Source: an uncultured Paracoccaceae bacterium
GTDB taxonomy: Bacteria; Pseudomonadota; Alphaproteobacteria; Rhodobacterales; Rhodobacteraceae
Reading direction: 5' to 3'
Assembly: GCA_937920555.1 (NCBI GenBank)
Contig: CAKZTM010000011.1
Location: 1 to 41,211 of the forward strand
Length of the DNA: 41,211 nucleotides
How positions within the stretch are numbered: position 1 is the first letter of the stretch; every line of letters begins with the position of its first letter. A program made the position numbers and the translations under genes. Shown here piece after piece: positions 32,989-40,857 of this stretch. Below the pieces are notes generated by a model that saw only the letters and a program-made list of their open reading frames with translations, did not search any database and was not told where the DNA came from.

Positions 32989-33012
32989 AAAAAGGGCAGC
33001 GCCGGGCTGCCC
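32987..33012 (-). terminator. Intrinsic terminator of msrA
   Basis: On the minus strand GGGCAGC-CCGGC-GCTGCCC is followed by TTTTTTT. It lies 23 bp beyond the msrA stop codon and overlaps the yggT stop codon. In the plus direction it would be a hairpin without a T-tract. Confidence 0.85.
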
Positions 33013-33034
33013 TCATTCAAATATGGTCGCTGGC

Positions 33035-33646
33035 TCAAGATCCCTTGAAGGCCGCGTCACCCCAAAGCTGTTTCACCCTTTGGTCGCGTCCACAACGGGA
33101 GCGGTAGAATTTATACTTCAAAGGTGACTTCTTGTAGTAATCTTGATGGTATTTTTCGGCCGCATAGAATTTACCGGCCATAACAATGGGCGTCACGATC
33201 TTCTGGCCCAGCTCCTTTTGAGCCTGCGCCCGCGAGGCTTCTGCCGTTACCGCCTGCTGCGGGGTCGTGGCAAAAACGGCTGTGCGGTAGCTCTCGCCGC
33301 GATCACAAAACTGGCCGCCCGCATCAACCACATCCACAGAGCGCCAAAACGCGTGGAGAAGTTGATCGTAAGACACCACATCAGCATCAAACTGGATTTG
33401 CACCGCCTCGTAATGGCCTGAGCCACCGGCAGTGACTTGTTTGTAGGTCGGATTATTTGTCGTGCCGCCCGTGTAGCCTGACGTGGTTGCTGTCACGCCT
33501 TTGATGTGGTCGAAATCGCTTTCAACGCACCAAAAGCAGCCTCCGGCAAAAATGGCGGTTTGAATGTTTTTGGCGTGGACCGCTCCAGCGCTGGCAAGGA
33601 AAACAAGGGCGATGAACAGGTGGGATATGTGACGCGAGATACGCAC
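33035..33646 (-). CDS. msrA: Periplasmic peptide methionine sulfoxide reductase A
   Basis: A 203-residue MsrA that reduces the S-epimer of methionine sulfoxide. The catalytic cysteine is C37 in FAGGCFWC, with ESDFDHIKGV and GSGHYEAVQIQFD as family blocks, and C-terminal cysteines in RSRCGRD as resolving candidates. No in-frame ATG fits; GTG at 33646 has TTGGAGAAG upstream and gives a signal peptide (residues about 1-25, ending AVHA), so this copy is exported, unlike most cytoplasmic MsrA. It lies next to a lipoprotein gene and 2 kb from msrPQ, forming a cell-envelope methionine repair neighbourhood. Confidence 0.9.
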   Translation of the reverse strand: MRISRHISHLFIALVFLASAGAVHAKNIQTAIFAGGCFWCVESDFDHIKGVTATTSGYTGGTTNNPTYKQVTAGGSGHYEAVQIQFDADVVSYDQLLHAFWRSVDVVDAGGQFCDRGESYRTAVFATTPQQAVTAEASRAQAQKELGQKIVTPIVMAGKFYAAEKYHQDYYKKSPLKYKFYRSRCGRDQRVKQLWGDAAFKGS

Positions 33647-33749
33647 GAGGCTTCTCCAATAGGTTATGTACCCGTCATACCTGACCGATGAGCGGCTCAA
33701 AAACAACTAACAATGGGGTGAGCGTTGATTACAAAAGCGCCTGCGTAAG

Positions 33750-35225
33750 TCAGGGCGCAGTCACGTCAACACTCACGCTGCTGTCGATTTGCAGCATCAT
33801 AGTGCGGATTTTTTCCACCAGCTCAGGGGGCGTGTTGGTGGGCAGGCTCATCATAATGCCCGCCACCGGGATTTGCACAGGTGCGCTATAGGGCGTGGGG
33901 ATGTTGAATTTCAGACTGCCAGTGCCCTCTCCCACACGGATGCGCACCGCCCCGTCGGGGATTTGCGGCAGGGTCGGCGTACGCTCGTCATTGGGCGGGG
34001 CACTCACGGGTCGTGCATGAAGCACAGGGTTGACCGCAGCGGCAGCAGCCACTCCGATGCAAAAAGATTTATTCTCTATCACATGAGCCGCTTCAATGAC
34101 CCCATCGGTCAGCTCCGAGGTGTCGGCATCATGGGCGGGTCCGGCAAATACCTGAAATACCTCGCGATTGCCGCGCATGGCCGTGCAAATCTCGCCGGGA
34201 ATGGCCCGTCTTGCCATCTTCTGGATAACCGACATGGCCTCATTGCGGGAATTGTAAGTGCCCATCATCACCCAGGCAGGGGTATCCGTCACAATCGGCT
34301 CATAGGCGTTGAAATTGGGCATTTCAGCAATCAGCGTGCCGTCATCGCTGCCCTCAGCGCCGGTGAAGCGGATTTCCTCCAGAGTGCCGCCAAGCATTTC
34401 GTGGTCAACGCCAGCACTGGCAAACACCCGAAAGACCGAGCGGCCATCCACGTAATCCTCTTGAATTTCAGCCGGGATGGCGGCGGCAACCAATTGGTCT
34501 TGCACACGCACAGCACCGTCGGGATCAACCGCTTGCGCAACCTCCACATATCCATCGTGATTGTCGGAAGGCTCCAGATAGGGATCGACGAAGGAGACAA
34601 GAGGCGCCTGTGGAATATCTTGCGCCAATGGCCGCGAGGCCGCCAGACGCGGCGCATTCAACCCGTTCTCGGAGCGCGCAATAATCGGCGCCGTGTCATC
34701 GATCTGCGGCTCTTTGCGGATCGCAGTGACAGAGATACGTGCCAGCTCAAGCGGGGCCACCCCAAGGGCGCGGGCGGCACCGGGCGACAGACGTATGGGC
34801 GCGCCAGATAGATTTGAACGGGCTTCGCGCACAAACATCGCCCCTTTGACTTCTTGGCCGGTTTTCTCATTGCGGATCACGACACGCTCGGGCTGGATGG
34901 CATCAGGTACGCTGACCCAAATATCGCCCAATGTGGGACGGCCATCCCACATGGCAATGTCGGTGGCCTGAAAGACATCAGGCTGTTCGATATCCTTGGC
35001 CTCCGAGACAACAACCTCCTCAACCGCCTCCGAGACCATGTCTTCAGTGTCTGTCTCTTGCTCCATGACCGGCATCACCGCGTCCTCGGCAAATATGCCG
35101 GGGAAGGCCTCATCGACAAAATTGGGCATGTTTATGCTGCTGCAAGCAACCAGTGGGAAAGCAGCCGAGATCAAAAGCATGCGCTTCACAGCACGGCCAC
35201 ATAGGTTACGGTGCGTACCTGTCAT
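33750..35225 (-). CDS. SPOR-type lipoprotein, Rhodobacteraceae-type
   Basis: A 491-residue lipoprotein: lipobox LVAC with C28 after a short hydrophobic signal. An acidic linker of about 60 residues follows (EQETDTEDMVSEAVEEVV region). Next comes a domain about 90-180 (MWDGRPTLGDIWVSVPDAIQPERVVIRN; LSPGAARALGV), similar to the barwin-like region of Rhodobacteraceae SPOR proteins. A SPOR-like repeat appears about 305-360 (PAWVMMGTYNSRNEAMSVIQKMARR, CTAMRGNREVFQVFAGP), the fold that binds denuded septal glycan. It is an outer- or inner-membrane anchored envelope protein, possibly for division or peptidoglycan. ATG at 35225 follows AGGA at 7 nt. It diverges from msrP. Confidence 0.7.
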   Translation of the reverse strand: MTGTHRNLCGRAVKRMLLISAAFPLVACSSINMPNFVDEAFPGIFAEDAVMPVMEQETDTEDMVSEAVEEVVVSEAKDIEQPDVFQATDIAMWDGRPTLGDIWVSVPDAIQPERVVIRNEKTGQEVKGAMFVREARSNLSGAPIRLSPGAARALGVAPLELARISVTAIRKEPQIDDTAPIIARSENGLNAPRLAASRPLAQDIPQAPLVSFVDPYLEPSDNHDGYVEVAQAVDPDGAVRVQDQLVAAAIPAEIQEDYVDGRSVFRVFASAGVDHEMLGGTLEEIRFTGAEGSDDGTLIAEMPNFNAYEPIVTDTPAWVMMGTYNSRNEAMSVIQKMARRAIPGEICTAMRGNREVFQVFAGPAHDADTSELTDGVIEAAHVIENKSFCIGVAAAAAVNPVLHARPVSAPPNDERTPTLPQIPDGAVRIRVGEGTGSLKFNIPTPYSAPVQIPVAGIMMSLPTNTPPELVEKIRTMMLQIDSSVSVDVTAP

Positions 35226-35480
35226 TCTGGATCCTGTCCTGCGCCTTTTGCGGCGCTCCTGCTCAATAAGTGTCGATTGGTTCGACTTCTGCGTGGATTC
35301 TAAACAGGTTAGAGGTGAGTTGGGAAGAATATTTCACCCTATTCACGAGTATTGTTGTGAAAATCCCGCAGTTCGCGCAGTGCTTTGGTCGGTCAGGCGG
35401 GCGGGTCACTACGAAATTGTGACGTCCTGAAACATCATATCCGCCTATATAGCGGGAGATATTTATCAAAAGGACGCAAA

Positions 35481-36419
35481 ATGCTCATTCGGAATGCTGG
35501 CCAGATCCGGTCCTCTGAGATCACACCGAAATCAGTTTATTTGAACCGCAGACATTTCATGGCCGGCAGTGTTGCGGCGCTTTCTATGGGAAGTGCCGGC
35601 GTGGCCTCAGCTGCGAAACTGGATTTGGTCCCGTCTGCCTTCTCAACCGACGAGGCTCTGACACCGAAGGAAGCCGCCACCACCTACAACAATTTTTACG
35701 AGTTTGGCACCCGCAAGGAAGACCCCGCCAACCGGTCGAGCGAGTTTACCACAACACCGTGGAGCGTGAAGATAGACGGGCTGGTTGATCGCCCGGCGGA
35801 TTACGCGCTGGAAGATTTGATGTCCCCCCACCAGCTTGAGGAACGGATTTACCGCCTGCGCTGTGTCGAGGGCTGGTCCATGGTGATCCCGTGGGCGGGT
35901 GTCTCACTTTCAAAAATCTTGGAGCTGGCAGGACCGCAATCGGGCGCGAAATATGTGGCGTTTGAAACTGTCGTGCGCCCCGATGAGATGCCGGGCCAGC
36001 GCGGCTTTGGTCAGGCGCTTGATTGGCCCTATGTGGAAGGTTTGCGGCTCGACGAGGCGATGCACCCTCTGACGTTGATGGCCAACGGGATGTATGGCGA
36101 GGAGCTACCAAACCAAAACGGCGCACCTTTGCGTCTGGTGGTGCCGTGGAAATACGGCTTCAAGTCGATCAAATCCATCGTGCGCATCACATTGACCGAG
36201 AAAGAGCCGCCGACCACTTGGAATATCGCCAATCCGCGGGAATACGGCTTTTATTCGAACGTGAACCCACAGGTTGATCACCCGCGCTGGTCGCAGGCGA
36301 CCGAGCGGCCTATCGGCGGTGGGCTTGGGGCCGGGCGTAAAGACACGCTGATGTTTAATGGGTATGCCGATGAGGTCGCCTCGCTTTACGCGGGCATGGA
36401 TCTGAAGGTGAATTACTAA
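35481..36419 (+). CDS. msrP: Periplasmic methionine sulfoxide reductase, molybdoenzyme subunit
   Basis: A 312-residue molybdopterin enzyme (YedY/MsrP) that reduces both R and S methionine sulfoxide in periplasmic proteins. The Tat motif NRRHFMAGS is at 22-30 and the molybdenum-binding cysteine is C128 in [15 protein letters not shown]. Other marks are the early [28 protein letters not shown] and [17 protein letters not shown] at 35481 has AAAAGGA upstream. The gene is followed after 2 bp by msrQ, the heme-containing electron donor. Together with the periplasmic msrA it provides overlapping protection of envelope proteins against oxidative or chlorine stress. Confidence 0.95.
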   Translation: MLIRNAGQIRSSEITPKSVYLNRRHFMAGSVAALSMGSAGVASAAKLDLVPSAFSTDEALTPKEAATTYNNFYEFGTRKEDPANRSSEFTTTPWSVKIDGLVDRPADYALEDLMSPHQLEERIYRLRCVEGWSMVIPWAGVSLSKILELAGPQSGAKYVAFETVVRPDEMPGQRGFGQALDWPYVEGLRLDEAMHPLTLMANGMYGEELPNQNGAPLRLVVPWKYGFKSIKSIVRITLTEKEPPTTWNIANPREYGFYSNVNPQVDHPRWSQATERPIGGGLGAGRKDTLMFNGYADEVASLYAGMDLKVNY

Positions 36420-36421
36420 AC

Positions 36422-37036
36422 ATGTTGCAAAGCTTGTCGCCTCTTGTCAGGCGCGTTCCGGTCTGGACGGTCTATGTGCTTGGGCTCGCCCCGGGTGTTT
36501 GGGTTTGGTACGCCGCGTTTAACAATAAGCTCGGCGCCGATCCTTTAGCCGCGTTGGAGCATGAAACCGGCATTTGGGCGCTTAGATTTCTGATCGCGGC
36601 TCTGGCGGTCACTCCGCTGTTGCGCCTTCTCAAACTCAATTTGATCAAGTTTCGCCGCGCCTTCGGGCTGTTGGGCTTCTATTATGCGCTCATGCATTTG
36701 GTTGCTTGGGTGTGGCTTGATCGCGGGTTGTTGTGGTCAGCAATTTGGGCCGAGATCATAAAACGCCCCTATATTACGATTGGGATGGCGGCATTTGCGG
36801 TTCTGGTGCCGCTGGCTGTCACCTCCAATAACTTGGCTGTGCGGCGCATTCAGGCGGCGACATGGAAGCGCATACACTGGTGGGCCTATCCAGCGACCCT
36901 CTTGGGCGCGGTTCACTTCATACTGGTTGTCAAAAGATGGCCGCCCGAGCCGATGATCTATCTGGGTATCGTGGTGGCGCTTCTGGCTTGGCGGGCCTGG
37001 AAGCCGGTGAAAATGCGACTGGCAAAACCTGCATAA
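36422..37036 (+). CDS. msrQ: MsrQ heme-binding membrane subunit
   Basis: A 204-residue six-helix membrane b-type cytochrome of the ferric reductase-like family that passes electrons from the quinone pool or NADH-flavin reductase to MsrP. Heme-ligand histidines are expected in YYALMHLVAW (about 85) and RIHWWAYPATLLGAVHFILVVK (about 150-165). Its ATG is 2 bp past the msrP stop codon, so the two are made together. A terminator hairpin follows at 37072. Confidence 0.95.
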   Translation: MLQSLSPLVRRVPVWTVYVLGLAPGVWVWYAAFNNKLGADPLAALEHETGIWALRFLIAALAVTPLLRLLKLNLIKFRRAFGLLGFYYALMHLVAWVWLDRGLLWSAIWAEIIKRPYITIGMAAFAVLVPLAVTSNNLAVRRIQAATWKRIHWWAYPATLLGAVHFILVVKRWPPEPMIYLGIVVALLAWRAWKPVKMRLAKPA

Positions 37037-37071
37037 TCCTGCCGCACAATCCTTTCGCCCCGTTGCCAAAC

Positions 37072-37100
37072 AAAAAAAGCGCCCTTGGGGGGGGCGCTTT
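37072..37100. terminator. Bidirectional terminator between msrQ and the 63-residue gene
   Basis: AAAGCGCCC and GGGCGCTTT pair perfectly around a 7-nt loop. On the minus strand seven T follow, giving a strong terminator for the small gene at 37168; on the plus strand only TTT follows, so it is weaker for msrQ. Confidence 0.8.
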
Positions 37101-37167
37101 GATCCTAGTCCTTTTGCTCAACCACCTCTTGGGCGGGGTGAAACGGGACGATGAATTTGGGTTGAAA

Positions 37168-37359
37168 TCAGTCCATAATCTCGCAGCCCGTTGGACAGGC
37201 CTGAACGTCAGCCGCAAAGGCCAAAAGCGGCTCATTACGCTCTTCTGAACCCATGACGATGTTGGCAAAAAACAAACCGGCCGCAAGCACGACCACGATA
37301 TCGACTGTCTTCGAGTCGCCGGACGCAGCGGCGATATTTTTGGCACTGGATTTAAGCAT
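37168..37359 (-). CDS. 63-residue single-TM protein, unknown
   Basis: A small ORF with its own signals: ATG at 37359 is preceded by GGGAG at 8 nt and the gene ends in front of a strong minus-strand terminator. The product has a polar start (MLKSSAKNIAAASGDSKTVD), one transmembrane helix about 21-36 (IVVVLAAGLFFANIVMG), and a C-terminal part with two cysteines (ACPTGC). I do not know a family; the C-P-T-G-C motif suggests redox or metal binding. It is isolated between msrPQ and an MFS gene. Confidence 0.65.
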   Translation of the reverse strand: MLKSSAKNIAAASGDSKTVDIVVVLAAGLFFANIVMGSEERNEPLLAFAADVQACPTGCEIMD

Positions 37360-37647
37360 TTAGAAACTCCCTCGCATTCTCCAGATGCCCCCTGCAAATC
37401 GGTATCCATAATGCTCGTGGCGAAAATAAGATGAGATTGTGGCCAAGACAGGGGCATCTTACTGAAATCCCCGCAGTTTCGGTGTTAAATACGTGTTCGC
37501 ATTGCGGCAACCCGGTGGCAAAACGGGATGGGATGCAGCCGGCTGAGCCTTGGTTATGCCTCAAAGCCGCTGCGAATAATGCTAGGTCACTATTTGCAAA
37601 TCCGGGTCGCTATGCGCATGTTGCGCAAATCAATGACGGGATGTGAC

Positions 37648-38793
37648 ATGCGCCTATCACCGCTTTTGGCCCTTCAGGGGGTCTTTTTTATGAATGCTGT
37701 GGGGATCGCATTATGGCTTCCACGTATCCCCGATGTGAAGGAAATCCTCGGGCTTGATGTGTGGGTCATTGCGCTGTGTCTGATGGGCGCACCGGTTGGA
37801 ACCATGGTGGGGTTTTTGTTTGCCGCAAGGATATCGCGTGCGATGGGCCTGAAACGGGCCTGCATGTATTCAGGTGCGCTTATGTGCATTGCCTTGATCT
37901 TCCCGGTTCTGGCAAGCACCGCGCTTTTGCTCTTTGGCGCGCTGGTTTTGGTGGGGTTTTCCATCGCAATCATCGAAGTTGCCATGAACTCGAAGGCAAA
38001 TGTGGTGCAGCGCGATTTGGGACGGCGGATCATGTCGCGGTGCCACGGAATGTGGAGTTTTGGCGTCATGTTTGCTGGCCTGACCGCAGGTGCTTTCGCT
38101 CAAGCGGGGATTTCACCCATGAGCCAACAAATTTTGATGGAGCCCTTGGCAGCCGTTCTGGCCGTCCTGTTTGCCATGGCTTTGCCCGATGACGGCCCCA
38201 GAGACGAGGTCGAACAAGGCGGCTTCAAACTGCCCAAAGGCCCGCTTCTGATTTTATGCCTCGTTCCCATCGCAGCTCTTCTGATTGAAGGCGCCATGCT
38301 TGACTGGTCGGTGCTGTTTTTGCGCACCGAGGTTGGCATGAGCGCCTTTGAGGCCTCGGCGGTGTTTTCGACCTTTGCCATGGCCATGGGGTTCGGACGG
38401 TTGGGCGGCGACTGGCTCACCGATCGTTTGGGGGTCAGCCGGATGATTTTGGGGTCCGGGGCAGCCATGGCGATTGGCGTGCTAATGTTCGCGTTTTCCC
38501 ATGACCTTTGGCTGGCAATCCCGGCGGCTATTTTGGCCGGGTTCGGGTCGGCTAATGTCTACCCGCTGGCTCTGTCCATCGCACCAGATGTGCCCGGCGG
38601 AACGCCCGAAGGCAATGTCGCGGCCATCGCACTGTCGGCATTTACGGCATTTCTCTTGGGGCCGCCGCTGGTCGGATTGGTGGCGGACATGTCAAGCCTA
38701 TCGGTCAGCTTCATGGTGCTGGCACCGCTTGGATTTATCCCCGCATTGTTTGTTTTAACCGGCTGGATACGCAAGCTCACAGGAGACTTATAA
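37648..38793 (+). CDS. MFS transporter (FucP/YbjJ-like)
   Basis: A 381-residue 12-TM major facilitator protein. The start LLALQGVFFMNAVGIALWLPRIPDVKEILG, the loop AARISRAMGLKRACMYSG (motif A-like), EVAMNSKANVVQRDLGRRIMSRCHGMWSFG and GRLGGDWLTDRLG (second-half motif A) match the YbjJ-like group. Substrate unknown. Upstream in-frame ATGs exist, but ATG at 37648 has ACGGGA at about 9 nt and begins the first membrane helix. The stop codon overlaps the next gene (TAATG). The 288-bp stretch 37360-37647 before it holds no convincing gene. Confidence 0.86.
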   Translation: MRLSPLLALQGVFFMNAVGIALWLPRIPDVKEILGLDVWVIALCLMGAPVGTMVGFLFAARISRAMGLKRACMYSGALMCIALIFPVLASTALLLFGALVLVGFSIAIIEVAMNSKANVVQRDLGRRIMSRCHGMWSFGVMFAGLTAGAFAQAGISPMSQQILMEPLAAVLAVLFAMALPDDGPRDEVEQGGFKLPKGPLLILCLVPIAALLIEGAMLDWSVLFLRTEVGMSAFEASAVFSTFAMAMGFGRLGGDWLTDRLGVSRMILGSGAAMAIGVLMFAFSHDLWLAIPAAILAGFGSANVYPLALSIAPDVPGGTPEGNVAAIALSAFTAFLLGPPLVGLVADMSSLSVSFMVLAPLGFIPALFVLTGWIRKLTGDL

Positions 38794-39398
38794 TGGTGAA
38801 AGCCGTCGTTTTTGACATTGGTAACGTGCTGATGGAATGGCATCCCGACAAGATTTACGAAAGCCTGATCCCGGATGCCGCCCGGCGCCATGCGATCTTC
38901 GCGGAAGTCGGCTTGGACGCGATGAACGAGGCCGTGGACCTCGGCGCGCCCTTCAAGGAAACAATCTACGCCAAGGCCGATGCCTTTCCCCAATACGGCG
39001 ATTTGATCCGCGCTTGGCATGATCGCTGGATCGAGATGGCACAACCTTTGATCCCCGGCTCTTGGGAGATATTGCGCCGCCTCAAAGCGCAAAACGTGCC
39101 GGTTCTGGCGCTCTCCAATTTTGGTGTGGAAAGCTATGATTATGCCAAATCCGTCTACTCGGAGCTGGAGGCGTTTGATGTGGAGTTCATTTCGGGCCGG
39201 TTGAAGATGATCAAACCGGACCCGGCCATTTATGCCCATCTTGAAGCGGAAACCGGGCTGGCCGGTTCCGATCTGGTGTTTTTTGACGATAGGCAGGACA
39301 ATATTGACGCGGCCATAGCGCGGGGATGGCATGGGTTTGTGTTTACCTCGCCCAAGCAGATGGCCGCCGATCTACAAAGCCTCGGGTTTGATCTATAA
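38793..39398 (+). CDS. HAD-IA hydrolase (YihX-like)
   Basis: A 201-residue haloacid dehalogenase-superfamily phosphatase. Motif I is VVFDIGNVLMEW (D8 nucleophile; the general acid Asp is replaced by G-N, as in dehalogenase/YihX types), motif II is LALSNFG (about 106), motif III is K in RLKMIKPDPAIY (about 140), and motif IV is FFDDRQDNID (about 168). Members hydrolyse sugar phosphates or are dehalogenases; substrate unknown. It is coupled to the MFS gene by TAATG, which suggests the transporter and phosphatase act in the same route. Confidence 0.88.
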   Translation: MVKAVVFDIGNVLMEWHPDKIYESLIPDAARRHAIFAEVGLDAMNEAVDLGAPFKETIYAKADAFPQYGDLIRAWHDRWIEMAQPLIPGSWEILRRLKAQNVPVLALSNFGVESYDYAKSVYSELEAFDVEFISGRLKMIKPDPAIYAHLEAETGLAGSDLVFFDDRQDNIDAAIARGWHGFVFTSPKQMAADLQSLGFDL

Positions 39399-39457
39399 CG
39401 ACTTGTAAAAGGGCCGCCTTGAGCGTAGGAGACCGCATCTTAAAAGCGAGCGTTCTT

Positions 39458-40078
39458 ATGTCCCGACCCATACTCTTTGGAATTTTGGCGATGGCTGCCA
39501 TTGTGGTGGCCTCCAATATTCTGGTGCAGTTTCTGTTTGGAAACTGGCTGACTTGGGGGGCGTTTACCTATCCGCTCGCGTTCCTTGTCACCGATGTAAT
39601 GAACCGGCTTTATGGCACGTCTGCTGCACGGCGCGTGGTCCTGGTGGGGTTTGCCGTCGGATTGATCTGCTCTTTCATCGGCACGCAAATCATCGGCGAA
39701 TTTGGCCCCTTGGTGACACTGCGCATCGCCATTGGCTCGGGCGTGGCCTTTCTCACCGCGCAGCTGCTTGATGTGGCTGTGTTCAATAAGCTTCGCGACG
39801 GCGTATGGTGGCGCGCGCCTTTGACCTCCAGCATTCTTGGGGCGTTCGTCGATACGGCGCTGTTTTTCTCCATCGCGTTCTCCGGTGCGTTGAGCTTCAT
39901 CGCGCCCTCGGTCGACGTGTCCTGGGCGGCGGAGGCTTTGCCAATCCTTGGACTGGGCCCTGTTGCACCGCTTTGGGTGAGCCTTGCGATTGCAGATTTC
40001 GGCGTGAAGCTTGCGCTGGCACTGATCGCATTGGTCCCGTTTCGGGTCATCGTCTCAAGCCGGATCGCCGCACGCTAA
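39458..40078 (+). CDS. Queuosine precursor transporter (YhhQ/VUT family)
   Basis: A 206-residue membrane protein of the YhhQ/COG1738 family that imports queuine-type precursors for tRNA queuosine. The N-terminus ILAMAAIVVASNILVQFLFGNWLTWGAFTYPLAFLVTDVMNRLYG is characteristic; the conserved FVDTALFF and acidic residues follow. Six or so membrane segments are seen. The ORF extends to TTG at 39419, but ATG at 39458 gives the family start. It lies 59 bp after the HAD gene on the same strand. Confidence 0.88.
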   Translation: MSRPILFGILAMAAIVVASNILVQFLFGNWLTWGAFTYPLAFLVTDVMNRLYGTSAARRVVLVGFAVGLICSFIGTQIIGEFGPLVTLRIAIGSGVAFLTAQLLDVAVFNKLRDGVWWRAPLTSSILGAFVDTALFFSIAFSGALSFIAPSVDVSWAAEALPILGLGPVAPLWVSLAIADFGVKLALALIALVPFRVIVSSRIAAR

Positions 40079-40196
40079 GCCACCCGGCACATTGCCAAAA
40101 CATGCACGGGTCCGGTTTGATTATTTTTTGTTTTGTGAATGGCGCCAGATGTGCGACACTCAAAATATCAGAAATTAATTGAAAGGAGGTGATCCA

Positions 40197-40253
40197 GTGT
40201 CTCATGTGAAATTGGTAGTCGAGGCTGGAGCTAAGCAGGAGGACCAAGTCTAA
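40197..40253 (+). CDS. 18-codon leader ORF with a perfect ribosome site
   Basis: GTG at 40197 begins MSHVKLVVEAGAKQEDQV and TAA ends it at 40251. AGGAGG (40184-40189) lies 7 nt upstream within a sequence fully complementary to the 16S 3' end, the best ribosome site in the window. The peptide has no obvious membrane or functional motif, consistent with a leader peptide. The terminator at 40343 separates it from arfB. Confidence 0.45.
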   Translation: MSHVKLVVEAGAKQEDQV

Positions 40254-40342
40254 AGGGCAATCCCTTTGGAAACTGGTGACCTTCAGAGCGCGGTGTGAGA
40301 CCATCGGTCCAGCCCGCCTCCGATACCACAGGAAAATCAGAG

Positions 40343-40368
40343 AAGGCCGCGCATTTGCGTGGCCTTTT
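40343..40368 (+). terminator. Strong terminator before arfB
   Basis: AAGGCCGCGC-ATTT-GCGTGGCCTT with one G-T pair is followed directly by TT within TTTT. It stands 22 bp before the arfB ATG, so arfB expression requires readthrough or antitermination, or its own promoter within 22 bp, which I do not see. Confidence 0.8.
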
Positions 40369-40389
40369 CGCATTTGATAAGCTTTTGAA

Positions 40390-40809
40390 ATGATACGTAT
40401 TAACGACACCATTCAGATCGAGGATTGGGAACTAAGCGAGCAGTTCGTGCGGTCCTCCGGTCCCGGCGGGCAGAACGTCAACAAGGTCTCATCGGCTGTG
40501 CAATTGCGATTTGAGGCGGAGCGTTCCCCCAACTTGCCCGGTCCGGTGAAGGCGCGGTTGAAGCGCTTGGCCGGGCGACGTTGGACCAAGGAAGGCGCGG
40601 TTATTATTTCGGCTGAGAGCCATAGAAGTCAGGCGCTCAATCGTGAGTTGGCCGAGCAAAAGCTGGTGGATTTGATCCGCAAAGCGCTTGAGGTGCCCAA
40701 ACGGCGGGTCAAGACGCGGCCGACACTGGCGTCAAAACGACGGCGGCTGGATGGCAAAACGCAGCGCGGGCAGGTCAAAATGCTTCGCGGCAAGGTCACC
40801 GACGAGTAG
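40390..40809 (+). CDS. arfB: Alternative ribosome-rescue factor ArfB (YaeJ)
   Basis: A 139-residue peptidyl-tRNA hydrolase that frees ribosomes stalled on mRNA without a stop codon. The catalytic GGQ is at 26-28 in RSSGPGGQNVNKVSSAVQL, and the basic C-terminal tail (KRRVKTRPTLASKRRRLDGKT...) that enters the empty mRNA channel is present. Length is typical. ATG at 40390 has only a weak ribosome site. The gene is preceded by an unusual structured leader and terminator (40180-40370). Confidence 0.95.
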   Translation: MIRINDTIQIEDWELSEQFVRSSGPGGQNVNKVSSAVQLRFEAERSPNLPGPVKARLKRLAGRRWTKEGAVIISAESHRSQALNRELAEQKLVDLIRKALEVPKRRVKTRPTLASKRRRLDGKTQRGQVKMLRGKVTDE

Positions 40810-40857
40810 CGCTGCGCAAAGATTTACGACGTGTATTTTGCGATGTGATAAGAAATT

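Larger units (their letters stand above)
40180..40370 (+). ncRNA. Structured leader/attenuator upstream of arfB
   Basis: A 190-bp gene-free element with many features of a regulatory leader. It opens with 17 nt fully complementary to the 3' tail of 16S rRNA (40181-40197), which includes a Shine-Dalgarno sequence AGGAGG. An 18-codon ORF follows, then a hairpin AAAGGG-CAAT-CCCTTT (40252-40267) at its stop codon. Further pairings compete: CCAGT (40194-40198) with ACTGG (40272-40276), GTCTCA (40199-40204) with TGAGAC (40296-40301), and GGCTGGA (40223-40229) with TCCAGCC (40308-40314). It ends in a strong intrinsic terminator 22 bp before arfB. It could be an independent small RNA instead; boundaries are estimates. 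Confidence 0.55.

Noticed and set aside
33789..34811. 340-codon plus-strand open frame
   Set aside because: Antisense to the SPOR-type lipoprotein gene, which has a lipobox and domain matches.
37431..37646. 71-codon ORF with CSHC motif ending 2 bp before the MFS start
   Set aside because: Third-position GC is only about half, unlike neighbours, and no ribosome site is seen; left as a weak possibility.
40180..40370. tmRNA, 4.5S RNA, RNase P RNA or 6S RNA
   Set aside because: None of the diagnostic core sequences of these RNAs is present; a leader or unknown RNA fits better.
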